DNA from: an uncultured Clostridia bacterium
GTDB taxonomy: Bacteria; Bacillota; Clostridia; Saccharofermentanales; Saccharofermentanaceae
Direction of reading: 5' to 3'
NCBI GenBank assembly: GCA_946407705.1
Contig: CAMJPC010000003.1
Location: forward strand, 124,001 to 188,000
DNA: 64,000 nucleotides
Shown here: in pieces, positions 25,740-33,774 of the stretch
Numbering within the stretch: position 1 is the first letter of the stretch
Layout of the letters: each line of letters opens with the position of its first letter
The notes under the pieces: generated by a model
Databases searched by the model: none
Told to the model about the DNA's origin: nothing
What the model saw: only the letters and a program-made list of their open reading frames with translations
Translations under genes and position numbers: made by a program

Positions 25740-27116
25740 ATGAAAAGACAAATAATAAAACAGTACCTAATAACTCTTATTGTTGCTATTATTTCTTCAA
25801 TTATAATTTCTGCTATTTTGTGTTTTGTTTTCTTTTTTTTGAATCAATATGTAGATAACGATATGCCACAATATTTAGTCCGCAATATCACTCCTCATAT
25901 AAATATATCTCAATCAGGATTTTTTTTAGATGATGAAGGAAAAGAGCGCTTGAAGCATTACGATGTCTGGTTACAGGTAATTAACGAATCGGGCGAGGTG
26001 GTATATGAGGAAAACTCCAAAGATGATCTTCCAGATAAATACAGTTTGCTTAAAATATCAAATGCTGTTTTGAATTCAAACAGATTAGAAAAATATACGG
26101 TTTATATGTCTGATATCCCTGAAATAGATGGATATGTAGTTCTATTGGGATGTGACAGCAACCTTGTCACAAAGTATTCGATTAATATCAGCGGTGAGAG
26201 CACAGACATAATTATCGGATGCATTATAGTTGTCACTAGTGTTACTGCAATCGTTGTTTTATGTGCATCCTATGTTTTTTCAAAGAAGATTACCAATCCG
26301 GTTGGAGATATTATTGATGATATAGATAAGATTCAAAAAAGGGAAAAAATCAAACATCACGACACGGAAAAAAACAAACTGTTTGTGAAAGTATTCGAAA
26401 GTATTGAAAGATTAGAAGCCATCCTAAAACAAAACGATGTCTTAAGAGCGGAATGGGTAGTGAATATTTCACACGATATAAAGTCACCATTATCAACTAT
26501 CAAGGGATATTCGGAACTCCTCTTTGATCAAGATTATAAATACTCTTCAGATGAAATCAGGACATATGCTGAACAAATGCTTAAATCAGAAGAAAGAATT
26601 AGAGAACTAGTTGAGGATTTGAAGACGAGTAACTCCTTGATTGAAGGAAAAATAACACCTGCTCTTGAGAGTGTCGATATCGTTGAGTTTGTTGAAAAAT
26701 GTATCAGAAATGCTTCTGCTTATTATGGACCTGACAAGAAGGTTCAGTTTGAAAAAAACTGTAAAGCCAAATGCGAGATCGATGTAAAACTAATGGAACG
26801 GTGTATTATAAACATCATATGTAATGCTTTTGTTCACAACGATAAAGATGTTGCGGTAAAGATATCAGTATCCGAAGCTGAAAACAACACTATTATCAGG
26901 ATTTCTGACAACGGAAGGGGAATGCTGGATGAAGACCTTCCTCAAGTTTTTGAGAGATACTATCGTGGAACCGGTTCTGGTAAAACTGAAGGAACCGGCT
27001 TGGGTCTTGCTATCGCAAAGGAGATTGTTTTGCTTCATGGCGGCCAGATAGATGTTAAAAGTAAACTCGGTAAGGGTACCGTCTTTACAATCATTCTTAG
27101 TAGTCACACTATTTAA
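25740..27116 (+). CDS. Membrane sensor histidine kinase
   Basis: The 458-residue kinase has transmembrane helices at about 11-35 and 157-180 enclosing a 120-residue extracellular sensor, then a HAMP-like linker, a dimerisation helix with His245 (NISHDIKSP), the N box (NIICNAFVHND) and the G boxes DNGRGM and GTGLGL. It partners the response regulator just upstream. The sensor domain is not a known type; it is large enough to bind a peptide or cell-wall signal. Confidence 0.92.
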   Translation: MKRQIIKQYLITLIVAIISSIIISAILCFVFFFLNQYVDNDMPQYLVRNITPHINISQSGFFLDDEGKERLKHYDVWLQVINESGEVVYEENSKDDLPDKYSLLKISNAVLNSNRLEKYTVYMSDIPEIDGYVVLLGCDSNLVTKYSINISGESTDIIIGCIIVVTSVTAIVVLCASYVFSKKITNPVGDIIDDIDKIQKREKIKHHDTEKNKLFVKVFESIERLEAILKQNDVLRAEWVVNISHDIKSPLSTIKGYSELLFDQDYKYSSDEIRTYAEQMLKSEERIRELVEDLKTSNSLIEGKITPALESVDIVEFVEKCIRNASAYYGPDKKVQFEKNCKAKCEIDVKLMERCIINIICNAFVHNDKDVAVKISVSEAENNTIIRISDNGRGMLDEDLPQVFERYYRGTGSGKTEGTGLGLAIAKEIVLLHGGQIDVKSKLGKGTVFTIILSSHTI

Positions 27117-27150
27117 GATAGATTTAAGGTGGTTTTTATTTGATTATAAG
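27111..27150 (+). promoter_or_regulatory. Twin ATTTAAG boxes and -10 for secreted-protein operon
   Basis: ATTTAAG at 27111-27117 and 27122-27128, exactly 11 bases apart, the first overlapping the end of the kinase gene. A TATAAG at 27145-27150 sits where a -10 would be if the second box occupied the -35 position, the usual layout of OmpR-type activated promoters. Confidence 0.6.
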
Positions 27151-27214
27151 ATAGCAATACTAAGATTTTACCGAATGGCTGAATTCTACTGATTCAAAAA
27201 GGAGGAAATCTTAT

Positions 27215-27616
27215 ATGAGATTTAAACGATTAATAAAAGTTGCAGTTTTGACAAGTGCAGTCGTTTTAATGTTTGGTTCGTCTGTTTATGCTGGAACATC
27301 AATGGAGAGATACAGTACAACCGTAGGTAGATTTAATGGTTCTGCCTTTTCTTCTTATCAGACTAAGACTTATACAATTGACAAGGGTGAACTCTATTCC
27401 AATGCAGTCGGAGGTCACTACACTGTTGATGTAAGAATGTGCTCTTCTGCTGGCAAAAAAGCAAGGTGGATAAGAGATGTTGATGATAATACCACTTATG
27501 AGATTCCAACAAATAGGAATACCATTAAAGCAGGAAACAATGTCAGATTAGAGTTCTCAAATGACCTTACAACCCCAGTAAAAGTACAGGTTGAAGGAAG
27601 ATGGATGAGTAACTAA
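27215..27616 (+). CDS. Small secreted protein, cargo of the element
   Basis: A 133-residue precursor with a clear Sec signal peptide (basic RFKRLIK, hydrophobic core, cut after SVYA at about residue 26). The mature ~107 residues are rich in Ser, Thr and Tyr, predicted beta, with a single Cys near residue 79. The ribosome site AAAAAGGAGG is the strongest in the element, suggesting high output. Neighbours (kinase/regulator before, exporter after) recall bacteriocin loci such as lactococcin 972 or DUF2712-type proteins, but I cannot see those sequence signatures. Function unknown. Confidence 0.75.
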   Translation: MRFKRLIKVAVLTSAVVLMFGSSVYAGTSMERYSTTVGRFNGSAFSSYQTKTYTIDKGELYSNAVGGHYTVDVRMCSSAGKKARWIRDVDDNTTYEIPTNRNTIKAGNNVRLEFSNDLTTPVKVQVEGRWMSN

Positions 27617-27652
27617 GTATCCAATACCCGTAGATTCAGCCATAGGGTTTGG

Positions 27653-27688
27653 CAGGTATCTTTTGTCATATGGAATAAAAGATACCTG
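27653..27688 (+). terminator. Intra-operon hairpin after secreted-protein gene
   Basis: CAGGTATCTTTT (27653-27664) and AAAAGATACCTG (27677-27688) are perfect 12-base arms with a 12-base loop. The following sequence has only scattered T residues, so it likely acts as a partial terminator that lets some transcription enter the ABC genes. Confidence 0.65.
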
Positions 27689-27719
27689 TTCAATCCTATT
27701 ATTTAATTGGAGCATTCAT

Positions 27720-28478
27720 ATGCAATATCTTATTCGTTCATTTAGAAAATTTATAGTACCATCACTGGCTTGCGCATTATTAATTACAACTGTTCTCACT
27801 GTCATTTGTTTTATTACTGTTAACAATACCGCCATTTGCAACAGGATTGAAATTTGGATTGAAGCTTGTGATTACGTGGATTTTTTCTTACCGCTCATTG
27901 TCAGCTTAGCGTTTTCTCCTTTTTTTTATTTCATCAATAGAAAAGGGTTTTTAAAATATGCTGCAATAAGAAAAGGACAAAGGCATTATCTATTTACTCA
28001 ATATTTAGTGACAGTAATCTGTGTATCTTTCGTTGTAGCAATTTCATATTATGCATCCTTGTGCATTTCTCTGAATATGACACCTGAAACATCAATATCG
28101 GATAATCGACTAGTTGACTATGTGTTTGGTGAATACGAGATCAATCATCCGTATTTATTTGGTTTGATGTGGTGTTTATACAAAGGCGTTGTTGCTACCC
28201 TGTTTGTGAGTTTTAGTAATATGTTAGCTCTCTATACGGATAACCTTTTCGTTTCTGTTCTTGGTCCGTTTGTTTATTGTATGGCAGAGAACATGATTAC
28301 TTCGCTTCTTAATATTCCGATGTACAGCATCATGACTACCTATGTTTTGAACAGGCTTTCCCCCTCTAGCATGCATGTTTACAATTACGTAATCGGTTGC
28401 TTCACATATATTCTGATCACGTCGGGGATCATTCTCATAATCAGGAGAAAAAAAAATAATGTTAACGTCAGGATTTAG
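27720..28478 (+). CDS. Polytopic membrane protein (ABC exporter subunit)
   Basis: A 252-residue protein with about six hydrophobic helices (near 14-36, 58-80, 98-120, 160-185, 190-210, 222-243) and a short basic C-terminal tail. ABC-2-type permease is the best guess. ATG 27720 has a GGAG site; a longer frame from a TTG at 27663 would begin inside the hairpin and is rejected. It overlaps the next membrane protein gene by 20 bases. Confidence 0.72.
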   Translation: MQYLIRSFRKFIVPSLACALLITTVLTVICFITVNNTAICNRIEIWIEACDYVDFFLPLIVSLAFSPFFYFINRKGFLKYAAIRKGQRHYLFTQYLVTVICVSFVVAISYYASLCISLNMTPETSISDNRLVDYVFGEYEINHPYLFGLMWCLYKGVVATLFVSFSNMLALYTDNLFVSVLGPFVYCMAENMITSLLNIPMYSIMTTYVLNRLSPSSMHVYNYVIGCFTYILITSGIILIIRRKKNNVNVRI

Positions 28479-30021
28479 AAATAATCTATTTCCGAAAAAT
28501 AGCAGAATTGCAACTGTAATTCTATTGTGTGTGTATGCATATATGTGTGGCACTCATATAGTCGAAGCAGAAGGCACAGACATTAATTTATCCGAATATC
28601 TACTTTGCTGTATAACAGATCATTATTATCTGATGTATGCACTGCTATTTTATCTGATCTTAGATTCAGCTATCAGGGTTAAGGGCACTTTAAACAATGC
28701 AAAAATAAGATACAGATCTTTGCATCGTTACTTTGGAGAGATCATAAAAACAAGACTAGCATGCTTGTTGCTTCTTGTTGCCATACATTTGTTAATACCA
28801 TTAATTGTTGGTATTTCCAGATTCGATTGGGGTTTCGGATACAATCTAATGCCTGTCAGAGATCAGTTTAACAGTAATTACGAAGTAATATACACTTTGG
28901 CTGATATTATCCCGAATTCGGTTTTAGCTACACTACTTGTTACGGCTTATCTTTATATTGGTATTTCCTTTATTTGTATTTTCCCTGCACTTATATTTGA
29001 GATCGCGGGACGGAAAGGCTTTGTGGCAAGCGTTGCGGTTATTTTGTTAAATACTTTCGTTGGTTTTATGACTGGCCTTGATGAAGGGGTATTCAAATAT
29101 TTGTTCTTGAATAATTATTTTATATTTCATCACGGAATTATCAACGGCAATTTGTGGTCTTTGGTGATATATATAATAGTAATAGTAATTGTGACATATG
29201 TCCTTTTTAAGGTAGCTATCCGCAGCAATTCCAATTGCTGCGGAGATCACCAAAAATATACAAGGAATCTATATTTTCGTCCTATAATAATAGTATCATT
29301 CTATTTTGTATACTGTTTACTGGCATTTAATCTAAGTATCAGCGTGAACCAGGCATTTACATGGCTATTACTGAAAGGTTTTTCATATCTTCAGTTTAAT
29401 ATTGTTGAATTACTTTTTTATATTGCACCCATTATGTTTTCTTTGTTCTTTGTGAATATGGAATGGGAAAATGAGATTAAAGAGCGTAATCTACTTGCCT
29501 TGATCAGGTATAGCAAACGAGAAAATTGGGAAAAGAATAAGCTCATCTGCGAAAGCAAATTTATTGCAACCAATATATTAATTGTTGTGGTTATATCATT
29601 CTTGTCCGTTGTTGTTTCAACAAAAAATTTAGGCAACACAATTCAGGAGTTGTCAGTTTTTTATAGCTTAAACAAAGAGAGAATCCTTTCTTGTGGCTTT
29701 TTAAGTGTTTTGTTCAGGTGTATTGAGTGGTTTTTGTTCTATGTCCTTGATAAAACCATTTTCATTTTGTCAAATAACTCTATCATTTCCTATCTGGCAA
29801 CAATAGCATTTGTTTTCAGCGGGTTTATTTTTCCAACCTTAAATCCGATTGGAAAAGGCTCTTTATATCAACTGCTGGAAATAGGTGACAGGAGTATTTT
29901 AAGCTTTATTTTTATGTTTGTTTTGGAAATAACAGTATTAATAATACTATTCAATACAAATAAACACTTAAAGGAGAAAAAAATCCATGGAATCAGTAAT
30001 CAAATTAGAAAATGTATCTAA
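28459..30021 (+). CDS. Large polytopic membrane protein (ABC exporter subunit)
   Basis: A 520-residue protein with roughly twelve predicted membrane helices in two halves separated by a loop near residues 255-275, and a basic cytoplasmic C-terminus. It is not a recognised family to me, but its size and place between another membrane protein and an ABC ATPase suggest it is the main permease of an exporter or immunity pump. It overlaps both neighbours (20 and 35 bases), showing tight translational coupling. Confidence 0.72.
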   Translation: MLTSGFRNNLFPKNSRIATVILLCVYAYMCGTHIVEAEGTDINLSEYLLCCITDHYYLMYALLFYLILDSAIRVKGTLNNAKIRYRSLHRYFGEIIKTRLACLLLLVAIHLLIPLIVGISRFDWGFGYNLMPVRDQFNSNYEVIYTLADIIPNSVLATLLVTAYLYIGISFICIFPALIFEIAGRKGFVASVAVILLNTFVGFMTGLDEGVFKYLFLNNYFIFHHGIINGNLWSLVIYIIVIVIVTYVLFKVAIRSNSNCCGDHQKYTRNLYFRPIIIVSFYFVYCLLAFNLSISVNQAFTWLLLKGFSYLQFNIVELLFYIAPIMFSLFFVNMEWENEIKERNLLALIRYSKRENWEKNKLICESKFIATNILIVVVISFLSVVVSTKNLGNTIQELSVFYSLNKERILSCGFLSVLFRCIEWFLFYVLDKTIFILSNNSIISYLATIAFVFSGFIFPTLNPIGKGSLYQLLEIGDRSILSFIFMFVLEITVLIILFNTNKHLKEKKIHGISNQIRKCI

Positions 30022-30658
30022 GGCTTTTGGTGACAAAACGATATATAAAGATGTTTCTTTAGTGATTAATAAAGGAATGACAGTCGGCTTTGTAGGTGAG
30101 AATGGTAGTGGAAAATCGGTACTATTTCAGCTGTTGACTGGTTTGCTACCTTGCGATTCAGGGAAAATAACAGTAAATGGTGATACTCTTGGAGATCAAG
30201 TTGATTTCCCCAGTAATGTCGGAATACTAATCAACGACCCGGGATATATTGAACACATTTCAGGTTATCGCAATCTCAAGTTACTCGCGGAAATCAATAA
30301 CATAATCGGTGATAACGAAATCAAGGAGTCTATGAAAATGGTTGGCCTTGATCCTGAAGACAAAACACCATTAAAGAGGTATTCAATGGGCATGAAACAA
30401 AAACTAGGTATTGCTCAGGCTATGATGGAAAAACAAACGATTATTATCCTTGATGAGCCGTATAATGCTTTGGACTATAAAACAAATCACGAAATAACTG
30501 AAATCCTTGAACATTTGAAGAAAGAGAAAAAAACTATTCTATTGACTAGCCATCAACACGAATACTTAGAGAAACTATGTGATGTTATATATTGTATTCA
30601 TAATAATAAAATTATTCCATTCACCGATGAATACAAAAGGATATATTTCGATCTGTAA
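29987..30658 (+). CDS. ABC transporter ATP-binding protein (bacteriocin export/immunity type)
   Basis: The 223-residue ATPase has Walker A GENGSGKS (about residues 37-44), signature YSMGMKQK, Walker B IIILDEP and the switch His in LTSHQHE. The Q-loop position reads ILINDPGYIEH: Asn/Asp in place of Gln, recalling the E-loop of LanF-type lantibiotic immunity ATPases. AAAGGAG precedes the ATG inside the upstream gene. It is the last cargo gene. Confidence 0.88.
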   Translation: MESVIKLENVSKAFGDKTIYKDVSLVINKGMTVGFVGENGSGKSVLFQLLTGLLPCDSGKITVNGDTLGDQVDFPSNVGILINDPGYIEHISGYRNLKLLAEINNIIGDNEIKESMKMVGLDPEDKTPLKRYSMGMKQKLGIAQAMMEKQTIIILDEPYNALDYKTNHEITEILEHLKKEKKTILLTSHQHEYLEKLCDVIYCIHNNKIIPFTDEYKRIYFDL

Positions 30659-30660
30659 TA

Positions 30661-31207
30661 CTATATGTGCGGAAAATAGGTGATTATTTCAGTCTAATGA
30701 AATGGTCAACTATAGCATTGTTACGTCTATAAACACAGCAATAATCTCCCCGTTAATGACGAATTAGGGGCTTTAGGGTACCTGAGTTGTGCTTTTTGAT
30801 ATCAGGAAGCGTAGCCTTCTACTAATGCGACTAACCCCTGCTACAAGAAAGATTCGACAGACAAGGACGATCTTCTGCACAGACCAAATAAACATTTAAA
30901 ATCAATCTCTCTTGACAGTTTTTGTATCAAATTGTCATTGGTCAATTTCAGTTCTTGTAATACTGACTCTGTCATATCGACTTCGGAACGGAATAGCAAG
31001 CAACGCATTTGTATATACAAATGTAAGGATTTCTTGTCAGGGCGTCCCTGAAACCCTGTGTCCGCATTCGGATATTTGTAGTTTTATGGGTATCGGATGA
31101 CAGTCGAAAATTGTCATTTATAAAAGGGGATTGGGGCTGCCCCAACACCAGCTTTCGTGTTTATGGTACACAAACGCGATGCTTGCTACTGCACGGGACA
31201 TCAAAAA
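30661..31207. other. Gene-free stretch between cargo and oriT
   Basis: About 550 bases with no credible gene. It holds short open frames without ribosome sites, and the sequence becomes less AT-rich toward the oriT. It may be the remains of a lost gene of the element (a relaxase or tnpV would be expected here), but I see no recognisable protein fragment. Confidence 0.5.
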
Positions 31208-31254
31208 AGGAAATATACGCGCAGGGCGAAGCGGTTCCTGCGTGTATATTTTCT
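31208..31254. other. Long hairpin upstream of oriT
   Basis: Arms 31208-31225 and 31237-31254 pair over 18 bases with two mismatches around an 11-base loop. It is the first of a series of stem-loops that surround the oriT. Confidence 0.7.
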
Positions 31255-31270
31255 TGTCCTCAAAGGGAGT

Positions 31271-31325
31271 CAAGGGGCTCTCCCCTTGCACACCACCTTG
31301 CTTGCAAGGTGTAGTGTGTTACACC
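31271..31325 (+). other. MOBV-type origin of transfer (oriT/RSA)
   Basis: TAGTGTGTTA (31312-31321) equals the nic sequence of pMV158-type MOBV plasmids, cut after TAGTGTG. Arms around it repeat the pMV158 design: CACCTTGC (31294-31301) pairs with GCAAGGTG (31304-31311), and GGTGTA (31308-31313) alternatively pairs with TACACC (31320-31325), exposing the nick in a loop. A further stem CAAGGGG/CCCCTTG lies at 31271-31288. Tn4451 carries a similar site before its relaxase gene tnpZ; here no relaxase follows. Confidence 0.75.
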
Positions 31326-31353
31326 CGACAGAGACAGAAAGAATGTCGAGGAT

Positions 31354-31497
31354 GGTCAGTCTTCCGGTGGACGACTGACCTGACGAAGATATTCGTGGCT
31401 GTTGGGGAGATATGAGAGCGCCGCCGTCTTTGGCGCTCTTATATCGACACAACAGAGCATCGTGGGGAATTGACCGCCGCTTATTGCGGGCAATTCC
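31354..31497. other. Cluster of three hairpins after oriT
   Basis: GGTCAGTC/GACTGACC (31354-31361, 31373-31380) is perfect; AGAGCGCC/GGCGCTCT (31415-31422, 31432-31439) extends to 12 pairs with one wobble; GGAATTG-CCGC/GCGG-CAATTCC (31466-31477, 31486-31497) has one mismatch. They may serve relaxosome binding or second-strand priming after transfer. Confidence 0.6.
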
Positions 31498-31652
31498 TCA
31501 TAAGATGCGTCCTTCTGTTTATGTCGCGGTGTATGGAACTGTAATGCATGGCCTCACTGAAAGTAGGCTATTATGCTTGTTGATGCACGCATATTAAATT
31601 GGAGTGTTCAATCGTGACATGGATTATTCGGGAAATAAGATGTTTTCCCTAC

Positions 31653-31696
31653 AAAATGAAAAGACCGACAGGATCTATTTCAATCCCATCGGTCTT
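31653..31696 (-). terminator. Terminator-like hairpin near right end
   Basis: Arms 31661-31674 and 31683-31696 pair over 14 bases with two mismatches; on the bottom strand the stem is followed by a T-rich tract. No leftward gene feeds it, so it may insulate the element from outside transcription. Confidence 0.45.
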
Positions 31697-31732
31697 ATGC
31701 CCTTAACCTGATGCTATGCTCTGTCTTTGCAT

Positions 31733-31742
31733 TACTGCCTTA
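31733..31742 (-). repeat. Candidate terminal inverted repeat, right
   Basis: TACTGCCTTA, exact reverse complement of 22768-22777, followed by T and GA (31744-31745). GA is the target dinucleotide of TnpX-type recombinases, and a GA also lies just outside the left copy (22762-22763). Confidence 0.45.
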
Positions 31743-31892
31743 TGAGCATAAAACCAAGCATTTGGAGCGGCTTTTCTTTTGTCCGCATGTAATATCTCTT
31801 GTCATATAGTTTTTTGTTTGTTTACACTATGGAAACTCCCTTAATATTCTCAAAGTTATAATAAAAGTATCCAAAGAAAATGGGTGGCTGTT

Positions 31893-33065
31893 ATGGAAAG
31901 TACGATCAATCTGCAATCCGTATATGTTACCGACCTGGTCGGAGTTGCCATTCTCGTGATCATATTAGCCGCGAGAGGCTGGAATCTGCCTGCCCGTAAA
32001 GAAGAGAGCCGCATCCTTGTTGCTCTTATAATCGTATCGATCCTCAATTGCATTGCCGACATCTATGCAAGCCTTTTCGACGGGAGAACAGGTCTGCTCT
32101 ATTTCAGCGTTCTGATGATCGGAAATACATATCTTTATCTCTACAACCTGATCGTAGGCATAGGAATTATCCTTCTCATAATCAAACACATCGATCACAA
32201 AGCCGAAGGTCTTCACATGATCCTGTTCTGGGTCCTTGTAGTTGTTGAAGTAACGCTTCTGCTCGTAAACTTCTTCACACCAATAGTATTCAGGATCGAT
32301 GAGAAGAATGTCTATCACAGAGGTCCCTATTATATGCTTTTCGTTATACTCGGCTTCGTTCTCATCTTATACGGATATGCGTACTATCTGATAAACAAGA
32401 TCAAGAATCCTTCTTTGAGGTATTTCCCGGTACTTGAATTCCTGTCACCGATCCTCGTGGGAAACATCGTCCAAACGCAGGTCTATGGTATCTCACTGCT
32501 TCCGATAAGCTTTACGGTAGCTTTTGCGGCCATAGCGATCTCATTGCAGAATGAGTGCATCTATATCGACAAGCTTACCGGAGTCTACAACCGTTACGAG
32601 CTCGATAAGGTATTGAACAAGCACCGTTTCAGAAGAAATATCCGCATTGGGGCTCTCATGCTCGATCTTAATGATTTCAAGCACATCAACGATAATTACT
32701 CGCACGAAGAAGGCGACAATGCGCTTGTGGCATTTGCGGATATACTGGTCAAGACCATTGGAGCCGAAGGCATAGTAGTAAGATTCGCAGGTGACGAATT
32801 CATCATCCTCATGCCGAAATATAAGAACATTGACCTCACTGAATATAAGGACCGCATAAACGCAAATCTCGAAAAACACAATGAGACATCAGGCAAGCCG
32901 TATAAGCTTTCGGCAGCGATCGGCGGCAGGGTCTTCGATCCGAGACACGACAATATGAATGACCTTGTAAATCAGATCGATGCACTAATGTATTCTGATA
33001 AGCATGAATACTATATGAAGCATGACAGAAGACGCAAAAGGCAGTCGGACAAGCCTCAGAAATAA
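31893..33065 (+). CDS. Membrane diguanylate cyclase (GGDEF)
   Basis: The 390-residue protein has seven or eight N-terminal membrane helices (to about residue 215) resembling the 7TM sensor of histidine kinases, then a GGDEF domain (about 220-380) starting DKLTGVYNRYELD, with active-site motif AGDEF. AGDEF variants can be active, so cyclic di-GMP synthesis is likely but not certain. ATG 31893 has GGGTGG five bases upstream; a GTG at 31884 overlaps that site. This is the first chromosomal gene to the right of the element. Confidence 0.85.
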   Translation: MESTINLQSVYVTDLVGVAILVIILAARGWNLPARKEESRILVALIIVSILNCIADIYASLFDGRTGLLYFSVLMIGNTYLYLYNLIVGIGIILLIIKHIDHKAEGLHMILFWVLVVVEVTLLLVNFFTPIVFRIDEKNVYHRGPYYMLFVILGFVLILYGYAYYLINKIKNPSLRYFPVLEFLSPILVGNIVQTQVYGISLLPISFTVAFAAIAISLQNECIYIDKLTGVYNRYELDKVLNKHRFRRNIRIGALMLDLNDFKHINDNYSHEEGDNALVAFADILVKTIGAEGIVVRFAGDEFIILMPKYKNIDLTEYKDRINANLEKHNETSGKPYKLSAAIGGRVFDPRHDNMNDLVNQIDALMYSDKHEYYMKHDRRRKRQSDKPQK

Positions 33066-33075
33066 TCTTAATGAT

Positions 33076-33107
33076 TAAAAAGGACTGAACCGGAGTTCAG
33101 CCCTTTT
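33076..33107 (+). terminator. Terminator between convergent genes
   Basis: AAAAGGACTGAAC and GTTCAGCCCTTTT pair over 13 bases with one mismatch and a four-base loop; A and T runs at both bases of the stem let it work in both directions. Confidence 0.85.
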
Positions 33108-33127
33108 AGGTAATGAATCAACAATTA

Positions 33128-33661
33128 TCAGTTTGTTTTTCCTGTACTTTCTGAAGGTGCCGGAGTAGACGTATCCGGGGTCTTGTTATCCTGTGTCTTA
33201 TCATCGGTGCTGTTGTCAGACTTATTCCATTTTCCTGATCCATTTTTGCCGTAGCCTTTCCGGTTTGAACCGTTCTGATCACGATTGCCCTGGTTGCCGC
33301 GGCCGTTGCGGGAAACATCGCGGTCCCGGTCGTTTCTTCCGGAATTCTGTCTTCTGTCAGAATTGTCGTCTGTCCTGTTTCTGCCCTTGTAATTACCATC
33401 ATTGCGGTCATTCTTGTCATCATCTTTGATGTTCACGATCCCCATTCTGCCTGTACGGCCCATATGACTGAATCCGCGGTGACCGCGGAAAGCACCAAGA
33501 GCAATGACTCCGCCCGCTCCGACAGCCATTCCCGCAAGAGAACATCCGATCGCAAGTGCAACAATCTTACCAGCCATTCCTTTTTTCTTTTTGGGAATGG
33601 GAACAACGCATTCTGATTTGTTTTCCTCTTTCTTTTCGATCTTGCTTTCAAGTTCTTCCAT
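33128..33661 (-). CDS. Single-pass membrane protein with Arg/Asn/Asp-rich tail
   Basis: The 177-residue protein has a short basic N-terminus, one helix with Gly-rich core (about residues 29-55), and then about 110 residues of low-complexity Arg, Asn, Asp, Gly with a Pro/Thr/Ser end. The tail is probably disordered. No known domain. The gene is convergent with the GGDEF gene. Confidence 0.6.
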   Translation of the reverse strand: MEELESKIEKKEENKSECVVPIPKKKKGMAGKIVALAIGCSLAGMAVGAGGVIALGAFRGHRGFSHMGRTGRMGIVNIKDDDKNDRNDGNYKGRNRTDDNSDRRQNSGRNDRDRDVSRNGRGNQGNRDQNGSNRKGYGKNGSGKWNKSDNSTDDKTQDNKTPDTSTPAPSESTGKTN

Positions 33662-33774
33662 AATGCCAATCCTTCCTTTCTTCCATTAGGATTTGAGGAC
33701 ATTATGCAGGTGCAACTTAAATCGTACCTAAAACTTTTCAGGCAAATTTGAAAAAATGTTATGTGAGTTTCCGC

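Larger units (their letters stand above)
22764..31743. mobile_element. Tn4451-like integrative mobilizable element (approx. ends)
   Basis: About 9 kb of AT-rich DNA between chromosomal genes. At the left is a large serine recombinase reading toward the end, then a TnpW-like gene; at the right is a MOBV-type oriT with dense hairpins. No relaxase, replication or coupling-protein gene is present, so transfer would need helper functions. Ends are inferred from a 10-base inward-facing inverted match (22768-22777 and 31733-31742) with nearby GA dinucleotides; the true cut sites may lie a few bases away. Cargo is a two-component system, a secreted protein and an ABC transporter. Confidence 0.65.
31498..31892. 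other. Gene-free stretch spanning the right end of the element
   Basis: No gene is seen. It holds a leftward terminator-like hairpin (31653-31696), the right inverted match (31733-31742), and the upstream region of the GGDEF gene with a TATAAT at 31857-31862 lacking a good -35. Confidence 0.5.

Noticed and set aside
6540..27688. Shared 13-base arm sequence (AAAAGATACCTGT) of the hairpins at 6540 and 27653
   Set aside because: Both are terminator-like stems; a single shared short arm is probably coincidence or common terminator composition, and the rest of the sequences differ.
31111..31452. Several overlapping open frames of 60-94 codons on both strands
   Set aside because: They have no ribosome sites, differ in frame, and coincide with the oriT hairpins; the region is explained by structured non-coding DNA.
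22723..31860. Long direct repeats (attL/attR) of a tyrosine integrase type
   Set aside because: None was found by eye on either side; the recombinase is a serine type that leaves only a dinucleotide core.
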